Shown one piece after another: positions 26,488-35,993 of a DNA stretch of 64,000 bases. Made by a program: the position numbers and the translations under genes. The DNA is from Bradyrhizobium sp. SSBR45G. GTDB taxonomy: Bacteria > Pseudomonadota > Alphaproteobacteria > Rhizobiales > Xanthobacteraceae. The notes below the pieces were generated by a model. It made no database searches, was not told the origin of the DNA, and saw only the letters and a list, made by a program, of their open reading frames with translations. Positions within the stretch are counted from its first letter, which is position 1. The number at the start of each line of letters is the position of its first letter. The stretch covers positions 434,001 through 498,000 of the forward strand of contig NZ_BSCT01000001.1 of assembly GCF_030159255.1 (NCBI RefSeq). Direction: 5' to 3'.

Positions 26488-27447
26488 TCAGATGCCGACC
26501 GTCGCAACCTGCCCGTCAAGCAGTCCCCAGTCGGACAACGTGTAGTTTGCGGAATGCACGGTGCCGGCTCCGGTTGCGATCGTCATTTTTCGTGACAGGA
26601 CGTCGTTCTTGTAGGTGCTGCCGATAGTGTCGGCGACGACCTGCGCAATGATCGAACGCTTCTGTTTCGCCGTCGTCGGTCGCGTCGACGCAAACGCAGC
26701 CTTGGCCTTGGCGAGACGGTTCTTGGACCTCATGCCGCCGTTCTGCACAGCCACGTCGTACAGCAGAAGATAATCGAGCTCCTGGTCAAGCTCGAGCGCA
26801 CTGGCATCGCGCACGGCAATCTTCCAATAGACGTCATGCGCCCGATCGACCTGGATCTTCTGAACCTCGCGATATTTTCCGAGATCGCTGAAGTAGGTCC
26901 GCCACGGTTCTGCAACGGAATACTTCTTCGACCCGCGCGAGATCGAATCCGCCCAGGCGATCTTGTCGGCTGGGCTCGACGCCGGGCCCGTGACGGTCAT
27001 GACCTCGTCGGCGTCATGGCCGAACGCCTTTGCGATCAGGTCCGGATAGCGCTGGTTGATGGTCGCCAGGACGCTCCCGAGCTCGCCGCCAGCCAAAGTG
27101 AAGCCCACGATGCCCCAGGTCACGCCGGCCCCATCGAAGTTGCCGACCACCTGCGTGAATCCCGTGCCTTCGAACGAGGCCGTCACCTGCAGCGATCGCT
27201 CGAAGATCGAGGGCGCTGGGCTGCGCATCAGGAACGTCCAGGTCGTATCCGCGACAGTCCCGGTCTCAGGGAATCCTTGCCTCGCCTGAAGCGCCGACAG
27301 CGCATCCTGCGTCTGCCGCCCGAACAGACCATCGACGGGCATGGCGTTTGCCCCAATGGCATTCAATGCAGCCTGAATATCCGCGATGACCGTTCCACTC
27401 GGTGAAACACAGCCTGGACGGGCCTTACAAAAAAAGTCACGGGGCAC
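26488..27447 (-). CDS. peptidoglycan-binding protein with a GH46/lysozyme-like catalytic domain
   Basis: I choose the GTG at 27447 because GGAAGGA lies seven bases upstream; a longer reading to 27573 adds a poor N-terminus. The 319-residue product has a PG_binding_1 domain (about 20-75; IQAALNAIGANAMPVDGLFG) and a catalytic-looking domain from about 80. This shows SFEGTG with Glu93 and GNFDGAGVTWGIVGFTLAGG with Asp105, resembling the Glu/Asp pair and following Gly-rich turn of GH46 chitosanases. The 12-residue spacing is shorter than the 18 known for GH46, so the family is uncertain. The same domain is in the protein at 34022. No signal peptide. Confidence 0.72.
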   Translation of the reverse strand: MPRDFFCKARPGCVSPSGTVIADIQAALNAIGANAMPVDGLFGRQTQDALSALQARQGFPETGTVADTTWTFLMRSPAPSIFERSLQVTASFEGTGFTQVVGNFDGAGVTWGIVGFTLAGGELGSVLATINQRYPDLIAKAFGHDADEVMTVTGPASSPADKIAWADSISRGSKKYSVAEPWRTYFSDLGKYREVQKIQVDRAHDVYWKIAVRDASALELDQELDYLLLYDVAVQNGGMRSKNRLAKAKAAFASTRPTTAKQKRSIIAQVVADTIGSTYKNDVLSRKMTIATGAGTVHSANYTLSDWGLLDGQVATVGI

Positions 27448-27698
27448 AGAAAAGTCCTTCCACGAAGAAAGAAGCACTGCGCGGCGAATAGCAATTACGT
27501 TCAAAATCGAAAGACAACCATAGCAAGCACTCCGTCGCATTTGCAAGCGACTTTGGCCGGCATCCGGAATCAAGTCGCCCGTTCAGGCCATGAGACCAAG
27601 CGATGGTCTCAGGGCATCAACGGTATCCGCGTCGGTCGAAGATATGTCAGGCCACTGGACGATACGCGGCCTGATCAGCGCCGCACGCATGCCGGCGC

Positions 27699-29159
27699 CT
27701 ACGCGCTCGCCGCGTTGCGCGTGATCACGTGGCGATAGTAGGACGCGCTGAGCTTGGGCGTTCGCACCTGGCTGTCGAAATCGACGTGATAGACGCCGAA
27801 ACGCTGCTTGTAGCCGAACACCCACTCGAAATTGTCCAACAGGCTCCACAGGAAGTAACCCTTCACGGGCACGCCTTCGGACGTTGCGCGCTGCAACTGG
27901 GCGAGATAGTTGCGCAGATACATCACGCGATCGAGGTCGTGGATCTTGCCGTCCGCCGTCACCTTGTCGTCGGACGAGGTGCCGTTCTCAGTGATGTAGA
28001 TGGTCTTGAGATTCCAGATCTTGGCGGCGAGCTTCGGCACCCAATAGGCGGTCTCCGGCCCGACCAGCAGCCACGGCGAACTCATGTGCGGGAACGAAGC
28101 CGGCATCGGCAGCACGTCGAAGCCGGGCGCGCGCTCAGACGCCACCACATAGGCCTGCGGCGCGTAGATGTTGAGGCCGACGAAATCGACCGGCGCCGAG
28201 ATCGTCTTCAGCTCATCGGGGGTGAATCTCGGCGCATCCTTGCCGGACCATGCCAGGAAGCCCTCGGTGTAGCGGCCCTCGAGGATCACATTGAGGAAGC
28301 CCGCATTCATCTCGCGCGTCGCGATCTCGGCGGCGCGGATATTCTCCGCGGTGTCGATCGCCGGCAGACATGCCGTGATGTTCTCGGCCATGCCGACGCG
28401 CGTGCCCGTCCGCCCCCTGGCGCGGATCGCCTGCAGGGCCAGACCATGTGCCAGCGCCACGTGGTGGCGCGCCTGGTTGACCTCCTGCGGCGGCAGCTTC
28501 AGGCCGGGCGCATCGATGCCGAGACCATAGCCGAACGGGATGAACCGGCCGCATTCATTGATCGTGAAGATGGTCTTGACCCGATCGCTCAGATGCTGCG
28601 CGACATGACCCGCATAGTGCGCGAAGGCCTTCGCCGCCTCGGCCGAGCGCCAGCCGCCGACGCGGTCCTGCAGCGCCTGCGGCAGGTCCCAATGATACAG
28701 CGTCGCGTAGGGCTCGATGCCCTGCGCCAGCAGCTCGTCGACCAGGCGATTGTAGAAATCGAGCCCCTTCGGATTGGGCGTCAGCCCGCCGTCGGGAAAC
28801 AGTCGCGGCCAGGCGATCGAGAACCGATAGGCGCGGCAGCCGAGCTCCTTGATCAGCCGCACGTCGTCCTTGTAGCGGTTGAAATGGTCGCAGGCGACGT
28901 CGCCGGTGCTGGCGTCCTCGATGTTGCCCTGCATGTGCGTGAACACGTCCCAGATCGACGGACCGCGGCCATCGGCGGTGGCGCCGCCCTCGATCTGATA
29001 GGACGAGGTGGCCGTGCCCCACACGAAATCGGTGGGAAAACGACGCCCGGAATCATCCTTCACGGCGGCCTCCTCGGCTTGCGCGGGCGCGTTGGCCGCC
29101 CCGAGGGCTGCCAGTCCGGCCAGCTTGGCAAGATCACGGCGGGAGACGTCGTTCGGCAT
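27699..29159 (-). CDS. Tat-exported GH1 beta-glucosidase
   Basis: A 486-residue family 1 glycosidase hydrolysing beta-linked glucosides or galactosides. The leader [23 protein letters not shown] is a twin-arginine signal, unusual for GH1 enzymes, which are mostly cytosolic. The N-terminal signature [15 protein letters not shown] is intact. The nucleophile motif is [10 protein letters not shown]. The acid/base motif, normally T-N-E-P, reads TINECGRF: the Glu is kept but Pro is replaced by Cys. [17 protein letters not shown] is the conserved C-terminal block. It is divergent from the nitrile hydratase operon, 195 bases apart. Confidence 0.93.
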   Translation of the reverse strand: MPNDVSRRDLAKLAGLAALGAANAPAQAEEAAVKDDSGRRFPTDFVWGTATSSYQIEGGATADGRGPSIWDVFTHMQGNIEDASTGDVACDHFNRYKDDVRLIKELGCRAYRFSIAWPRLFPDGGLTPNPKGLDFYNRLVDELLAQGIEPYATLYHWDLPQALQDRVGGWRSAEAAKAFAHYAGHVAQHLSDRVKTIFTINECGRFIPFGYGLGIDAPGLKLPPQEVNQARHHVALAHGLALQAIRARGRTGTRVGMAENITACLPAIDTAENIRAAEIATREMNAGFLNVILEGRYTEGFLAWSGKDAPRFTPDELKTISAPVDFVGLNIYAPQAYVVASERAPGFDVLPMPASFPHMSSPWLLVGPETAYWVPKLAAKIWNLKTIYITENGTSSDDKVTADGKIHDLDRVMYLRNYLAQLQRATSEGVPVKGYFLWSLLDNFEWVFGYKQRFGVYHVDFDSQVRTPKLSASYYRHVITRNAASA

Positions 29160-29354
29160 TGATGAACCTCAATCCTCTGGTCTTTTCGCCCCCGGCCCGG
29201 CGGGCATGGTCTACCAGGAACCATATCTCGGCGCCGATTTGAACCTGTGGAACCCGCCGAAATGAAGTTACAGTCTCGGCGAGTTCTCGCGACGCACAAC
29301 CACCAGAGAAACCCTCCGCTCGACAGTGCCGGGGGATATGCCTATTTTCACGCG

Positions 29355-30005
29355 ATGACCGACCACGATCACCCTCACGACCATCATCACGATCACTCGG
29401 AATTGTCCGAAACCGAGCTGCGCGTCCGTGCGCTCGAGAGCATCCTCACCGAGAAGGGCTACATCGACCCGGCCGCACTCGATGTGCTCATCGAGACATA
29501 TGAGAGCAAGGTCGGGCCCCGTAACGGCGCCCAGGTGGTGGCGCGGGCCTGGACCGACCCGGCCTACCGGCAGCGGCTGCTCGCCGATGCCACGCCCGCG
29601 ATTGGCGAACTCGGCTATGCCGGGCGCCAGGGCGAGCACATCGTGGCGGTCGAGAACACGCCCGCCCTGCACAACATGGTCGTCTGCACCTTGTGCTCCT
29701 GCTATCCCTGGCCGGTGCTCGGCCTGCCGCCGGTCTGGTACAAATCGGCGCCCTACCGCGCCAAGGCGGTGAAGGACCCGCGCGGCGTGCTCGCCGATTT
29801 CGGTTTCGAGCTGCCAGCGGCCACGAAGATCCGTGTCTGGGATTCAACGGCTGAAATCCGCTACTTCGTCGTGCCAATGCGCCCCGAGGGCACCGACGGC
29901 TGGAGCGAGGACCAGCTCGCCGCGCTGGTGACGCGCGACAGCATGATCGGCACCGGCCTGCCGAAGCGGCCGGACGAGGTGCAAAACGCTGGGGTGAAAG
30001 CCTGA
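29355..30005 (+). CDS. cobalt-type nitrile hydratase, alpha subunit
   Basis: A 216-residue subunit that holds the metal of nitrile hydratase (nitrile + water to amide). The metal claw VCTLCSC (Cys111, Cys114, Ser115, Cys116) has Thr in the third position, the mark of the cobalt rather than the iron form. The start at 29355 gives [16 protein letters not shown], a strikingly His/Asp-rich N-terminus; an in-frame upstream start at 29247 is possible but has poor sequence. The conserved [21 protein letters not shown] block is intact. The stop overlaps the beta-subunit start (TGATG). Confidence 0.96.
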   Translation: MTDHDHPHDHHHDHSELSETELRVRALESILTEKGYIDPAALDVLIETYESKVGPRNGAQVVARAWTDPAYRQRLLADATPAIGELGYAGRQGEHIVAVENTPALHNMVVCTLCSCYPWPVLGLPPVWYKSAPYRAKAVKDPRGVLADFGFELPAATKIRVWDSTAEIRYFVVPMRPEGTDGWSEDQLAALVTRDSMIGTGLPKRPDEVQNAGVKA

Positions 30006-30664
30006 TGGACGGCGCACATGACATGGGCGGCGTGTCCGGCTTCGGTCCGGTCCGCCCCGAGCCCGACGAGCCGGTGTTTCATGCGCCCTGGGAACGGCGC
30101 GCGCTGGCGATCACCCTGGCGATGGCCCGACCCGGCGGCTGGAACATCGACACGTCGCGCTTCGCGCGCGAGAACCGCCCGCCCGCCGACTATCTCGGCA
30201 TGAGCTACTACCAGATCTGGCTCGCCGGTCTCGAGCGGCTGATGCAGGAGCGCAATCTGGTCGAAGCCGACGAGCTGGCCGCCGGCAAGGCGCTGCACCC
30301 ACCGAAGCCCGTCGCGAATATCCTGACCGCCGGCGATGTCGCGGCCATGCTGCACCGGGGCGGACCGACCGAGCGTGACGTCACGAAGCCGGCGCTGTTC
30401 GCCGTCGGCGACCGCGTCCGCGCCAGGACCATGCATCCGCCGACGCATACGAGGCTGCCGCGCTACGTGCGCGGCCATCTCGGCCGGATCGAGGCCGTCA
30501 GAGGCGTGCACGTGTTTCCTGACAGCAACGCCCATGGCGGCGGCGAGGATCCGCAATGGCTCTACACGGTGTCGTTCAACGGCGCCGAGCTGTGGAGCGA
30601 TGCGCCCGATCCCCTGCTCGAGGTGACGGTCGACGCCTTCGAGCCCTATCTGGAGCACGCATGA
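30005..30664 (+). CDS. nitrile hydratase beta subunit
   Basis: A 219-residue subunit starting [16 protein letters not shown], the canonical beta-subunit opening. Its N-terminal helices (FHAPWERRALAITLAMA, SYYQIWLAGLERLM) wrap the alpha subunit. The C-terminal SH3-like barrel has FAVGDRVRARTMHPPTHTRLPRYVRG and EDPQWLYTVSFNGAELWSD. The length is usual for cobalt-type enzymes. It is translationally coupled to alpha upstream and, by a four-base overlap, to the accessory gene downstream. Confidence 0.96.
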   Translation: MDGAHDMGGVSGFGPVRPEPDEPVFHAPWERRALAITLAMARPGGWNIDTSRFARENRPPADYLGMSYYQIWLAGLERLMQERNLVEADELAAGKALHPPKPVANILTAGDVAAMLHRGGPTERDVTKPALFAVGDRVRARTMHPPTHTRLPRYVRGHLGRIEAVRGVHVFPDSNAHGGGEDPQWLYTVSFNGAELWSDAPDPLLEVTVDAFEPYLEHA

Positions 30665-31050
30665 CCGCGCCCGGTCGTCACGCCGCCCTGGAGGCGACGC
30701 GCGCGCTGCCCGGCATTCCCGTCGATGCCGACGGTCCGGTGTTTCGCGAGCCGTGGGAGGCGCACGCGTTCGCGATGGCGGTCACGCTGCACGCCCGCGG
30801 GCTGTTCACCTGGCCGGAATGGGCGGCGGCGCTCGCCGAGGAGATTTCCCGGGCGCAGGCTGAGGGCGATGCCGATTGCGGGGATACCTACTACCGGCAT
30901 TGGCTCGCCACGCTGGAGCGGCTGGTGGCCGAGAAAGGCGTCACCACCTCCACCACCCTCGCGCGCTACCGCGATGCCTGGGATCACGCCGCCGACCGTA
31001 CCCCGCACGGCAGGCCGATCGAGCTGAGCCCGGATGACTTCACCGCTTGA
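30661..31050 (+). CDS. nitrile hydratase accessory protein (cobalt-type activator)
   Basis: A 129-residue protein related to the N-terminal half of the beta subunit: FREPWEAHAFAMAVTLHARG parallels FHAPWERRALAITLAMARPG, and TYYRHWLATLERLVAEKG parallels SYYQIWLAGLERLMQERN. In cobalt nitrile hydratases such a protein forms a complex with alpha, inserts cobalt and drives cysteine oxidation by subunit exchange (P14K/NhlE type). Its place after alpha and beta is the standard order. No cobalt transporter or amidase gene follows. Confidence 0.92.
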   Translation: MTAPGRHAALEATRALPGIPVDADGPVFREPWEAHAFAMAVTLHARGLFTWPEWAAALAEEISRAQAEGDADCGDTYYRHWLATLERLVAEKGVTTSTTLARYRDAWDHAADRTPHGRPIELSPDDFTA

Positions 31051-31226
31051 GCGTTCCGTGCATCGTTAAAGTTCGATGACCAGGTTGCGCGGCATTCGAC
31101 GATCCCCTCTTAACGGCCGGGTATGCATGACGCGAAGAGCCGTATTTGCGCGAAATTGAACGTTCACGAGTGTGTCCGTAGCGTCCCGCGCATCTTCGTT
31201 GCCGAAGTTGAGGGGGACGCCGAACA

Positions 31227-32075
31227 ATGCCCGCGCCAGAGTCTTTCGCCACCATCATCGACACGCTCGCCAGCGTGCGCCGTGACTATCACGAGAAGCT
31301 GAAATCGATTCCGCAATACGAGGCCTTCCTGCTGATCGAGAGCTCGACCGAGAAGGCCGCAGGCGCGCTGCACGGCACCGATGCGTCGTCGTCGTCGATC
31401 GCCACCGACGTGATCGATTCGCTGCAATATGCGCGCACGCGCTTCGAGCAGCACATGACGTCGATTCCGCAATATCGCGTGCTCGTGGCGATCGACAAGG
31501 TCATCAAGGAAATCTCGCAACATCTGGGTCTTGCGGCCCATGAGGATGCGGTCGCCGAGCCGATCCCGGCACCTGCAGCGGCCGCGGACCATCACGCGCC
31601 CGAAGCCGCAGCAGCAGACGCGAAGGCGGTCGACGAGACCGCGGCCGCGACCGAGACCGCTACAGCCGGGCCTGAGGCCGAGCTCGAGAGCGCGCCGGCG
31701 GACGCCGCCGACGAGGCTGTTCAGCCGGAGGTGGCCGAGGAGACCGAGGTCACCGCGGACCCTGCCGCCGCCGACACGGACGACGAGGTGAAGCAGGCGG
31801 CCGAGGCCCCGGCCCTGCGCGTCGTCGACGCCAAATCGCCGTCGATCGTGCCCGCCGATCATGACGCCGATGCCAGCCATGACGATGATATCGTCGTGCT
31901 GAATGCGCCGGCGTGGGAGAAGAGCGGCCGCGACGCCAAGGACGACATCACCGCGCGTCTGGCCGCGCAGGCGGCCTCTGCCGCCATCAGCGACGCCGAC
32001 GATGCGCATGACGTGTCCGATACCGATCTCGTCGTCGTCAGCAAGCGCGAGCCGTCGGACCACGAGGCGGCCTGA
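31227..32075 (+). CDS. acidic protein of unknown function with a duplicated N-terminal helix unit
   Basis: A 282-residue protein with no signal peptide. Residues about 15-110 hold two copies of a helical unit marked by SIPQY: HEKLKSIPQYEAFLLIES and EQHMTSIPQYRVLVAIDK. From about 110 onward it is a low-complexity Ala/Glu/Asp region, very acidic, ending in DDIVVLNAPAWEKSGRD and a short helix. AGGGGGA upstream supports the ATG. The gene stands alone between the nitrile hydratase operon and a terminator shared with queC. I do not recognise a family. Confidence 0.72.
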   Translation: MPAPESFATIIDTLASVRRDYHEKLKSIPQYEAFLLIESSTEKAAGALHGTDASSSSIATDVIDSLQYARTRFEQHMTSIPQYRVLVAIDKVIKEISQHLGLAAHEDAVAEPIPAPAAAADHHAPEAAAADAKAVDETAAATETATAGPEAELESAPADAADEAVQPEVAEETEVTADPAAADTDDEVKQAAEAPALRVVDAKSPSIVPADHDADASHDDDIVVLNAPAWEKSGRDAKDDITARLAAQAASAAISDADDAHDVSDTDLVVVSKREPSDHEAA

Positions 32076-32108
32076 ACGCAACGAAATCGATTTCATTGCC
32101 GATCTGAT

Positions 32109-32136
32109 GCGGGGCCTGCGGGCCCCGCTTCTGTTT
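32109..32136. terminator. rho-independent terminator after the acidic-protein gene
   Basis: GCGGGGCC (32109-32116) pairs with GGCCCCGC (32121-32128) over a TGCG tetraloop and is followed on the plus strand by TTCTGTTT. It sits between the convergent genes ending at 32075 and 32136 and should stop transcription from the left; it may also serve queC. Confidence 0.82.
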
Positions 32137-32852
32137 CAGGGCTGCGCGCTGCCGGCGATGTAGCCGTGCCAGCCCTTGGCCCGCAGCTCGCAAGCCGGAC
32201 ACTGACCGCAGCCATAACCCCAATCGTGCTGAGCGCCGCGCTCACCGAGATAGCAGGTGTGCGACTGGTCGCGGATGAGATCGACCAGGCCCCTGCCCCC
32301 GAGATCGTGGGCAAGCTGCCAGGTCGCCGCCTTCGACAACCACATCAACGGCGTGTGCAGCTCGAAGGGGCGCGCCATGCCGAGGCTCAGCGCCGTCTGC
32401 AGCGCCTTGATGGTCTCGTCGCGGCAGTCCGGATAGCCGGAATAGTCCGTCTCGCACATGCCGCCGACGATGTGGCCGATGCCGCGGCGATACGCCAGCG
32501 CCGCGGCAAAGGTCAGGAACACGAGATTGCGGCCCGGCACGAAGGTGTTGGGCAGGCCGTCGGCGCCCATCTCGATGGCGACGTCCCGGGTCAGCGCCGT
32601 CTCTGACACCGCAGCCAGCGTCGGAATGTCCAGCGTATGGCTGTCGCCGAGCTTGTCCGCCCAATCGGCGCGCAGCTGCCTCACGCCCTCGAACAGCCGG
32701 GCTCGGCAATCGAGCTCGATCGCATGGCGCTGGCCGTAGGCGAAGCCGACGGTCTCGACGCGCGCGAAGCGGTCGAGCGCCCAGGCGAGGCACGTGGTCG
32801 AATCCTGCCCACCCGAGAACAACACCAGCGCCGTTGCATTCTGCTCACTCAT
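32136..32852 (-). CDS. queC: 7-cyano-7-deazaguanine synthase
   Basis: A 238-residue enzyme of queuosine precursor synthesis that converts 7-carboxy-7-deazaguanine, ammonia and ATP to preQ0. The N-terminal PP-loop is SGGQDSTT. The C-terminal zinc-binding Cys cluster is complete in [29 protein letters not shown] (four Cys). SYTCY-like and [14 protein letters not shown] segments are family-typical. It is monocistronic here, divergent from mazG, with the other que genes not in the window. Confidence 0.95.
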   Translation of the reverse strand: MSEQNATALVLFSGGQDSTTCLAWALDRFARVETVGFAYGQRHAIELDCRARLFEGVRQLRADWADKLGDSHTLDIPTLAAVSETALTRDVAIEMGADGLPNTFVPGRNLVFLTFAAALAYRRGIGHIVGGMCETDYSGYPDCRDETIKALQTALSLGMARPFELHTPLMWLSKAATWQLAHDLGGRGLVDLIRDQSHTCYLGERGAQHDWGYGCGQCPACELRAKGWHGYIAGSAQP

Positions 32853-32985
32853 GGCCCCCGCTTAGCATCATCGTCCGGTCGGGCCAACCCGCCTGCCGCC
32901 GCCGCATGGCGGCTGTTTTCGCTGGGACGCATGCGCCGCTTGAGGCATACAGGGGGCGCCAAGCCGTTTGCTGCCAGGACCTGCA

Positions 32986-33804
32986 ATGACCCCTTCCCGC
33001 GACATCTCACGCCTGATCGAGATCATGGCGGCGCTGCGCACGCCCGTCACCGGCTGTCCGTGGGACGTCGAGCAGACCTTCCAGACCATCGCGCCCTACA
33101 CCATCGAGGAAGCCTATGAGGTGGCGGACGCGATCACGCGCGCGGATCTCGACGATCTGCGCGAGGAGCTCGGCGATCTCCTGCTGCAGGTCGTCTATCA
33201 CGCCCGCATCGCCGAGGAGCAAGGCGCGTTCGCGTTCGGCGACGTCGTCGAAGGCATCACGAAGAAGATGATCCGCCGCCATCCTCATGTCTTCCCGGAC
33301 AAGGATGGCAACGTCACCAAGCCCACCAAAGGCACCTGGGATCGCATCAAGGCCGAGGAGAAGGCCGAGCGCGCCGCGCGACGGCCGCCGGAGGAACAGA
33401 TCAGCCGCGCGTCGCTGCTGGCCGGGATCAAGGCCGGGCAGCCGGCCCTGGTGCGCGCCATGGAACTGCAGCGCAAGGCGGCGACCGTCGGTTTCGACTG
33501 GAACGATCCACGTGCGGTGCTGCAGAAGATCCGCGAGGAAGCCGACGAGATCGAGGCCGCGCTCGACAAGAAGGATACGACCGAGCTGACCGCCGAGACC
33601 GGCGACCTCCTGTTCGCGCTGGTCAACCTCGCCCGTCACGCCGAGGTCGATCCGGAGACCGCGCTGCGCACCACAAACGCCAAGTTCGAGCGCCGCTTCG
33701 CTCACATCGAACACGCGCTTGCTGCCAAGGGGCGCACGCTGGACGAGGCCTCGCTCGACGAGATGGACGAGCTGTGGAACGAGGCGAAGGAGTTGGAGAA
33801 GTAG
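32986..33804 (+). CDS. mazG: nucleoside triphosphate pyrophosphohydrolase
   Basis: A 272-residue MazG that hydrolyses NTPs to NMPs and pyrophosphate. It has the two-domain form. The N-terminal half has TGCPWDVEQTFQTIAPYTIEE and the metal motif EELGDLLLQVVYHARIAEE; the C-terminal half repeats it as EEADEIEAAL and ETGDLLFALVNLARH. The ATG at 32986 is preferred over a GTG/TTG 18 bases upstream because the family begins near here. In many alphaproteobacteria mazG follows hflX; here hflX lies about 10 kb away on the other strand, with accessory genes between. Confidence 0.94.
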   Translation: MTPSRDISRLIEIMAALRTPVTGCPWDVEQTFQTIAPYTIEEAYEVADAITRADLDDLREELGDLLLQVVYHARIAEEQGAFAFGDVVEGITKKMIRRHPHVFPDKDGNVTKPTKGTWDRIKAEEKAERAARRPPEEQISRASLLAGIKAGQPALVRAMELQRKAATVGFDWNDPRAVLQKIREEADEIEAALDKKDTTELTAETGDLLFALVNLARHAEVDPETALRTTNAKFERRFAHIEHALAAKGRTLDEASLDEMDELWNEAKELEK

Positions 33805-34021
33805 TTCGCGGCGACGCTGTCCCCGTCTCCGCCCGTCCTCGCGAGCAAACCGGAACGGCACACGGCGCCGACTTGGGACCCATGCTCCGCAGCCGACGTA
33901 GCAAGGTGAGATCGGAACGACGTGCGTGCCGCCGCACGCCATACTGCGGCTATGGAATCTCTGTCGCGGGGATGACGTTCGAGAATGAGGCGCCCCCGAC
34001 CATTGCGGGCACGCCCCGCGA

Positions 34022-35965
34022 TCATCCCGTCCAATTGGCGTTGGTGCCGCGGGTGTCGACATGCACGAAGGAATCGTAAACGCCAATGCCGCCGGCAAAG
34101 ACGCCGCGTGACCGATACTCCTTCAGCTTGGCGGCCCAGATCGCCGGAGAACCGCTGTCACAGCTGAAGTCGATGGCCATGAACTGCATGTGGAAGCTGT
34201 TGACGGCCGATCCGTCGATGCACCTGTTGTAGAGCGGGGAGCGGTAGACGCTGAGGATGCGGATCGGCGCGCCGAGCTCCTCGCGCAGCTTGTCGAGCAC
34301 GGCTGCCGTTGGCGCAATGTTGGGCCACAGCGTTTCGGGCGGATAGGTGTTGAGGCCCTTGCAGGAGCCTCCCGCATTCTGGCTGCCGAGGAACAGCAGC
34401 TCGTCGGCGTCGAAATGGCGCAGGCCGAGCTGGGCGACGAAGGCTGCGAACTTCGCATAGAGGGGCCAGCCGGCATGGGGACTGGCGCCGGACGCGGCTT
34501 CGACCAGCGGCGCTGAACCGCCGACCATGGCGGCCTCGCCCGCCTCATCATTGGGGGCCGTGACCTCGTCCTGCGGCGACGCCGCCACTGCGCTGACAAG
34601 ATCGATGATGGCGGACGGCGCAGCGAGATCGGCGGCGTCCGCGGCAGCGGTGCTGATGCCCCAGCAGTCCAGCGAATAATCCGAGTCGTGAACCGTGCCG
34701 TTGCCGTCGACGAAGGTCATCTTGCGCGACAGCACATCCTTGCGCCATTTCGGACTGCTGCCGTCGGCGATGATCTTGGCGAAAGCCTTGCGCAGATCCT
34801 TGCCCGTCGCGGCAGAATGGCCAGCCTGCCGAAGCAGTGCCCGTTCGTCGTCGTCGAGCGAGTTCTGAACGGCCGTGTCGAACCAGAAGGCGGCATCCTG
34901 GATCGTCAGAGGCTTCCCCGACATGCAATCGGCGATGCGTGAGGTCGCAGCCTTCCAGTACACGTCATAGGCATGTTCGATCTGCGCGCGCCTGGCTTGC
35001 GGATAGGCGCCGACCCGCTTGAAGGCGTCCTTCCACGGCTTCGCCACCTCATATTTGCTGGCGCCGAGCGAGATGCTGTCGGCCCAGGCCAACCGTTCCG
35101 TCCTGGAGGCGGACAGGATCGACATCAGCTGCTGATAGAGCGCGCCGAACGCCGTCGCAATCGCGCCCGGGCGCATCGCCTCGATCCTGGTCAGCAGGTG
35201 GCCGATCTCGCCATTCGCCAGCGTGAAGCCGATCAGTCCGAACGTGATGCCGGCTCCGTCGAAATTGCCGACGACGCGGTCGAACGAGGTGCCTTCATAG
35301 TCGGCCGTGATGTTGAGGCAGAGGTCGAACAGCGCAGGCGCGCGCTCGCTGCGCGTCAGCCGCTTCCACTGCGCCGCGTCGATCCCGTCATGCTCCTCGA
35401 ACCCGTTCGCCTTCTGCCAGCGCCGGAGTGCGCCCGCCGTGATGTTGCCGAACGAGCCATCCGGCTCGAGCGCCTGGCCAGACCGGATCAGGGCCGCCTG
35501 CAGCGCCATCACCAGCGGGCCGCTGGGATCGCGGAAACCGGCCGGCGCTCGGCCGAGCAGGATTTGTCCCACCGGCGTGGGCGCATGATTGGCGGGCGGC
35601 GGCGGTGGCGGTGCAACGACGACGTCGAGAGCAGGACCTCCGCCCGGATTGGGCGATGACGGATGTGCCGGTGTCTTGCCGGATTTCTGGTCGATCTTGT
35701 CCTTGAGGTCTTTCAGGTCGTCCAGGAAGAAGTTCGCGATGTTGTGCTTGATGGTCTCGATGGCAGCATCGAGAATCGCGCTGAGCCTGTTGAGGATTGC
35801 AGCCCGTTTCAGCAACTGGCCGAGCGCGATGTCTTCCTGAAGGTCGGCGAGCGCCACGAGTTGATCGCGTATCGCCTGTTGGACCTGCGCATTGCCATCA
35901 GCCTCGGCATAGGCTGTGCGCAGCTCGCCCCTGGTCTCTTCGATCAAATCGTCCAGCTCAGCCAT
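34022..35965 (-). CDS. multidomain cell-wall hydrolase: coiled coil, PG-binding, GH46-like and M15-type peptidase domains
   Basis: A 647-residue protein from the ATG at 35965 (GAGGGGGA upstream). Order: residues 1-95 amphipathic helices; Pro-rich linker; PG_binding_1 domain about 135-205 (ALEPDGSFGNITAGALRRWQ); a domain about 210-430 homologous to the one at 26488, with Glu224 and Asp236 (DYEGTS, GNFDGAGITFGLIGFTLANG); a linker; and from about 500 an M15-type D,D-peptidase domain (RILSVYRSPLYNRCI, NSFHMQFMAIDF, FVHVDTRGTNANW) with the expected His/Asp/His metal ligands. There is no signal peptide despite three wall-directed domains. A lipoprotein gene lies 28 bases upstream. Confidence 0.78.
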   Translation of the reverse strand: MAELDDLIEETRGELRTAYAEADGNAQVQQAIRDQLVALADLQEDIALGQLLKRAAILNRLSAILDAAIETIKHNIANFFLDDLKDLKDKIDQKSGKTPAHPSSPNPGGGPALDVVVAPPPPPPANHAPTPVGQILLGRAPAGFRDPSGPLVMALQAALIRSGQALEPDGSFGNITAGALRRWQKANGFEEHDGIDAAQWKRLTRSERAPALFDLCLNITADYEGTSFDRVVGNFDGAGITFGLIGFTLANGEIGHLLTRIEAMRPGAIATAFGALYQQLMSILSASRTERLAWADSISLGASKYEVAKPWKDAFKRVGAYPQARRAQIEHAYDVYWKAATSRIADCMSGKPLTIQDAAFWFDTAVQNSLDDDERALLRQAGHSAATGKDLRKAFAKIIADGSSPKWRKDVLSRKMTFVDGNGTVHDSDYSLDCWGISTAAADAADLAAPSAIIDLVSAVAASPQDEVTAPNDEAGEAAMVGGSAPLVEAASGASPHAGWPLYAKFAAFVAQLGLRHFDADELLFLGSQNAGGSCKGLNTYPPETLWPNIAPTAAVLDKLREELGAPIRILSVYRSPLYNRCIDGSAVNSFHMQFMAIDFSCDSGSPAIWAAKLKEYRSRGVFAGGIGVYDSFVHVDTRGTNANWTG

Positions 35966-35993
35966 GAGTACGTCCCCCTCGAGGGTTTGGCCG

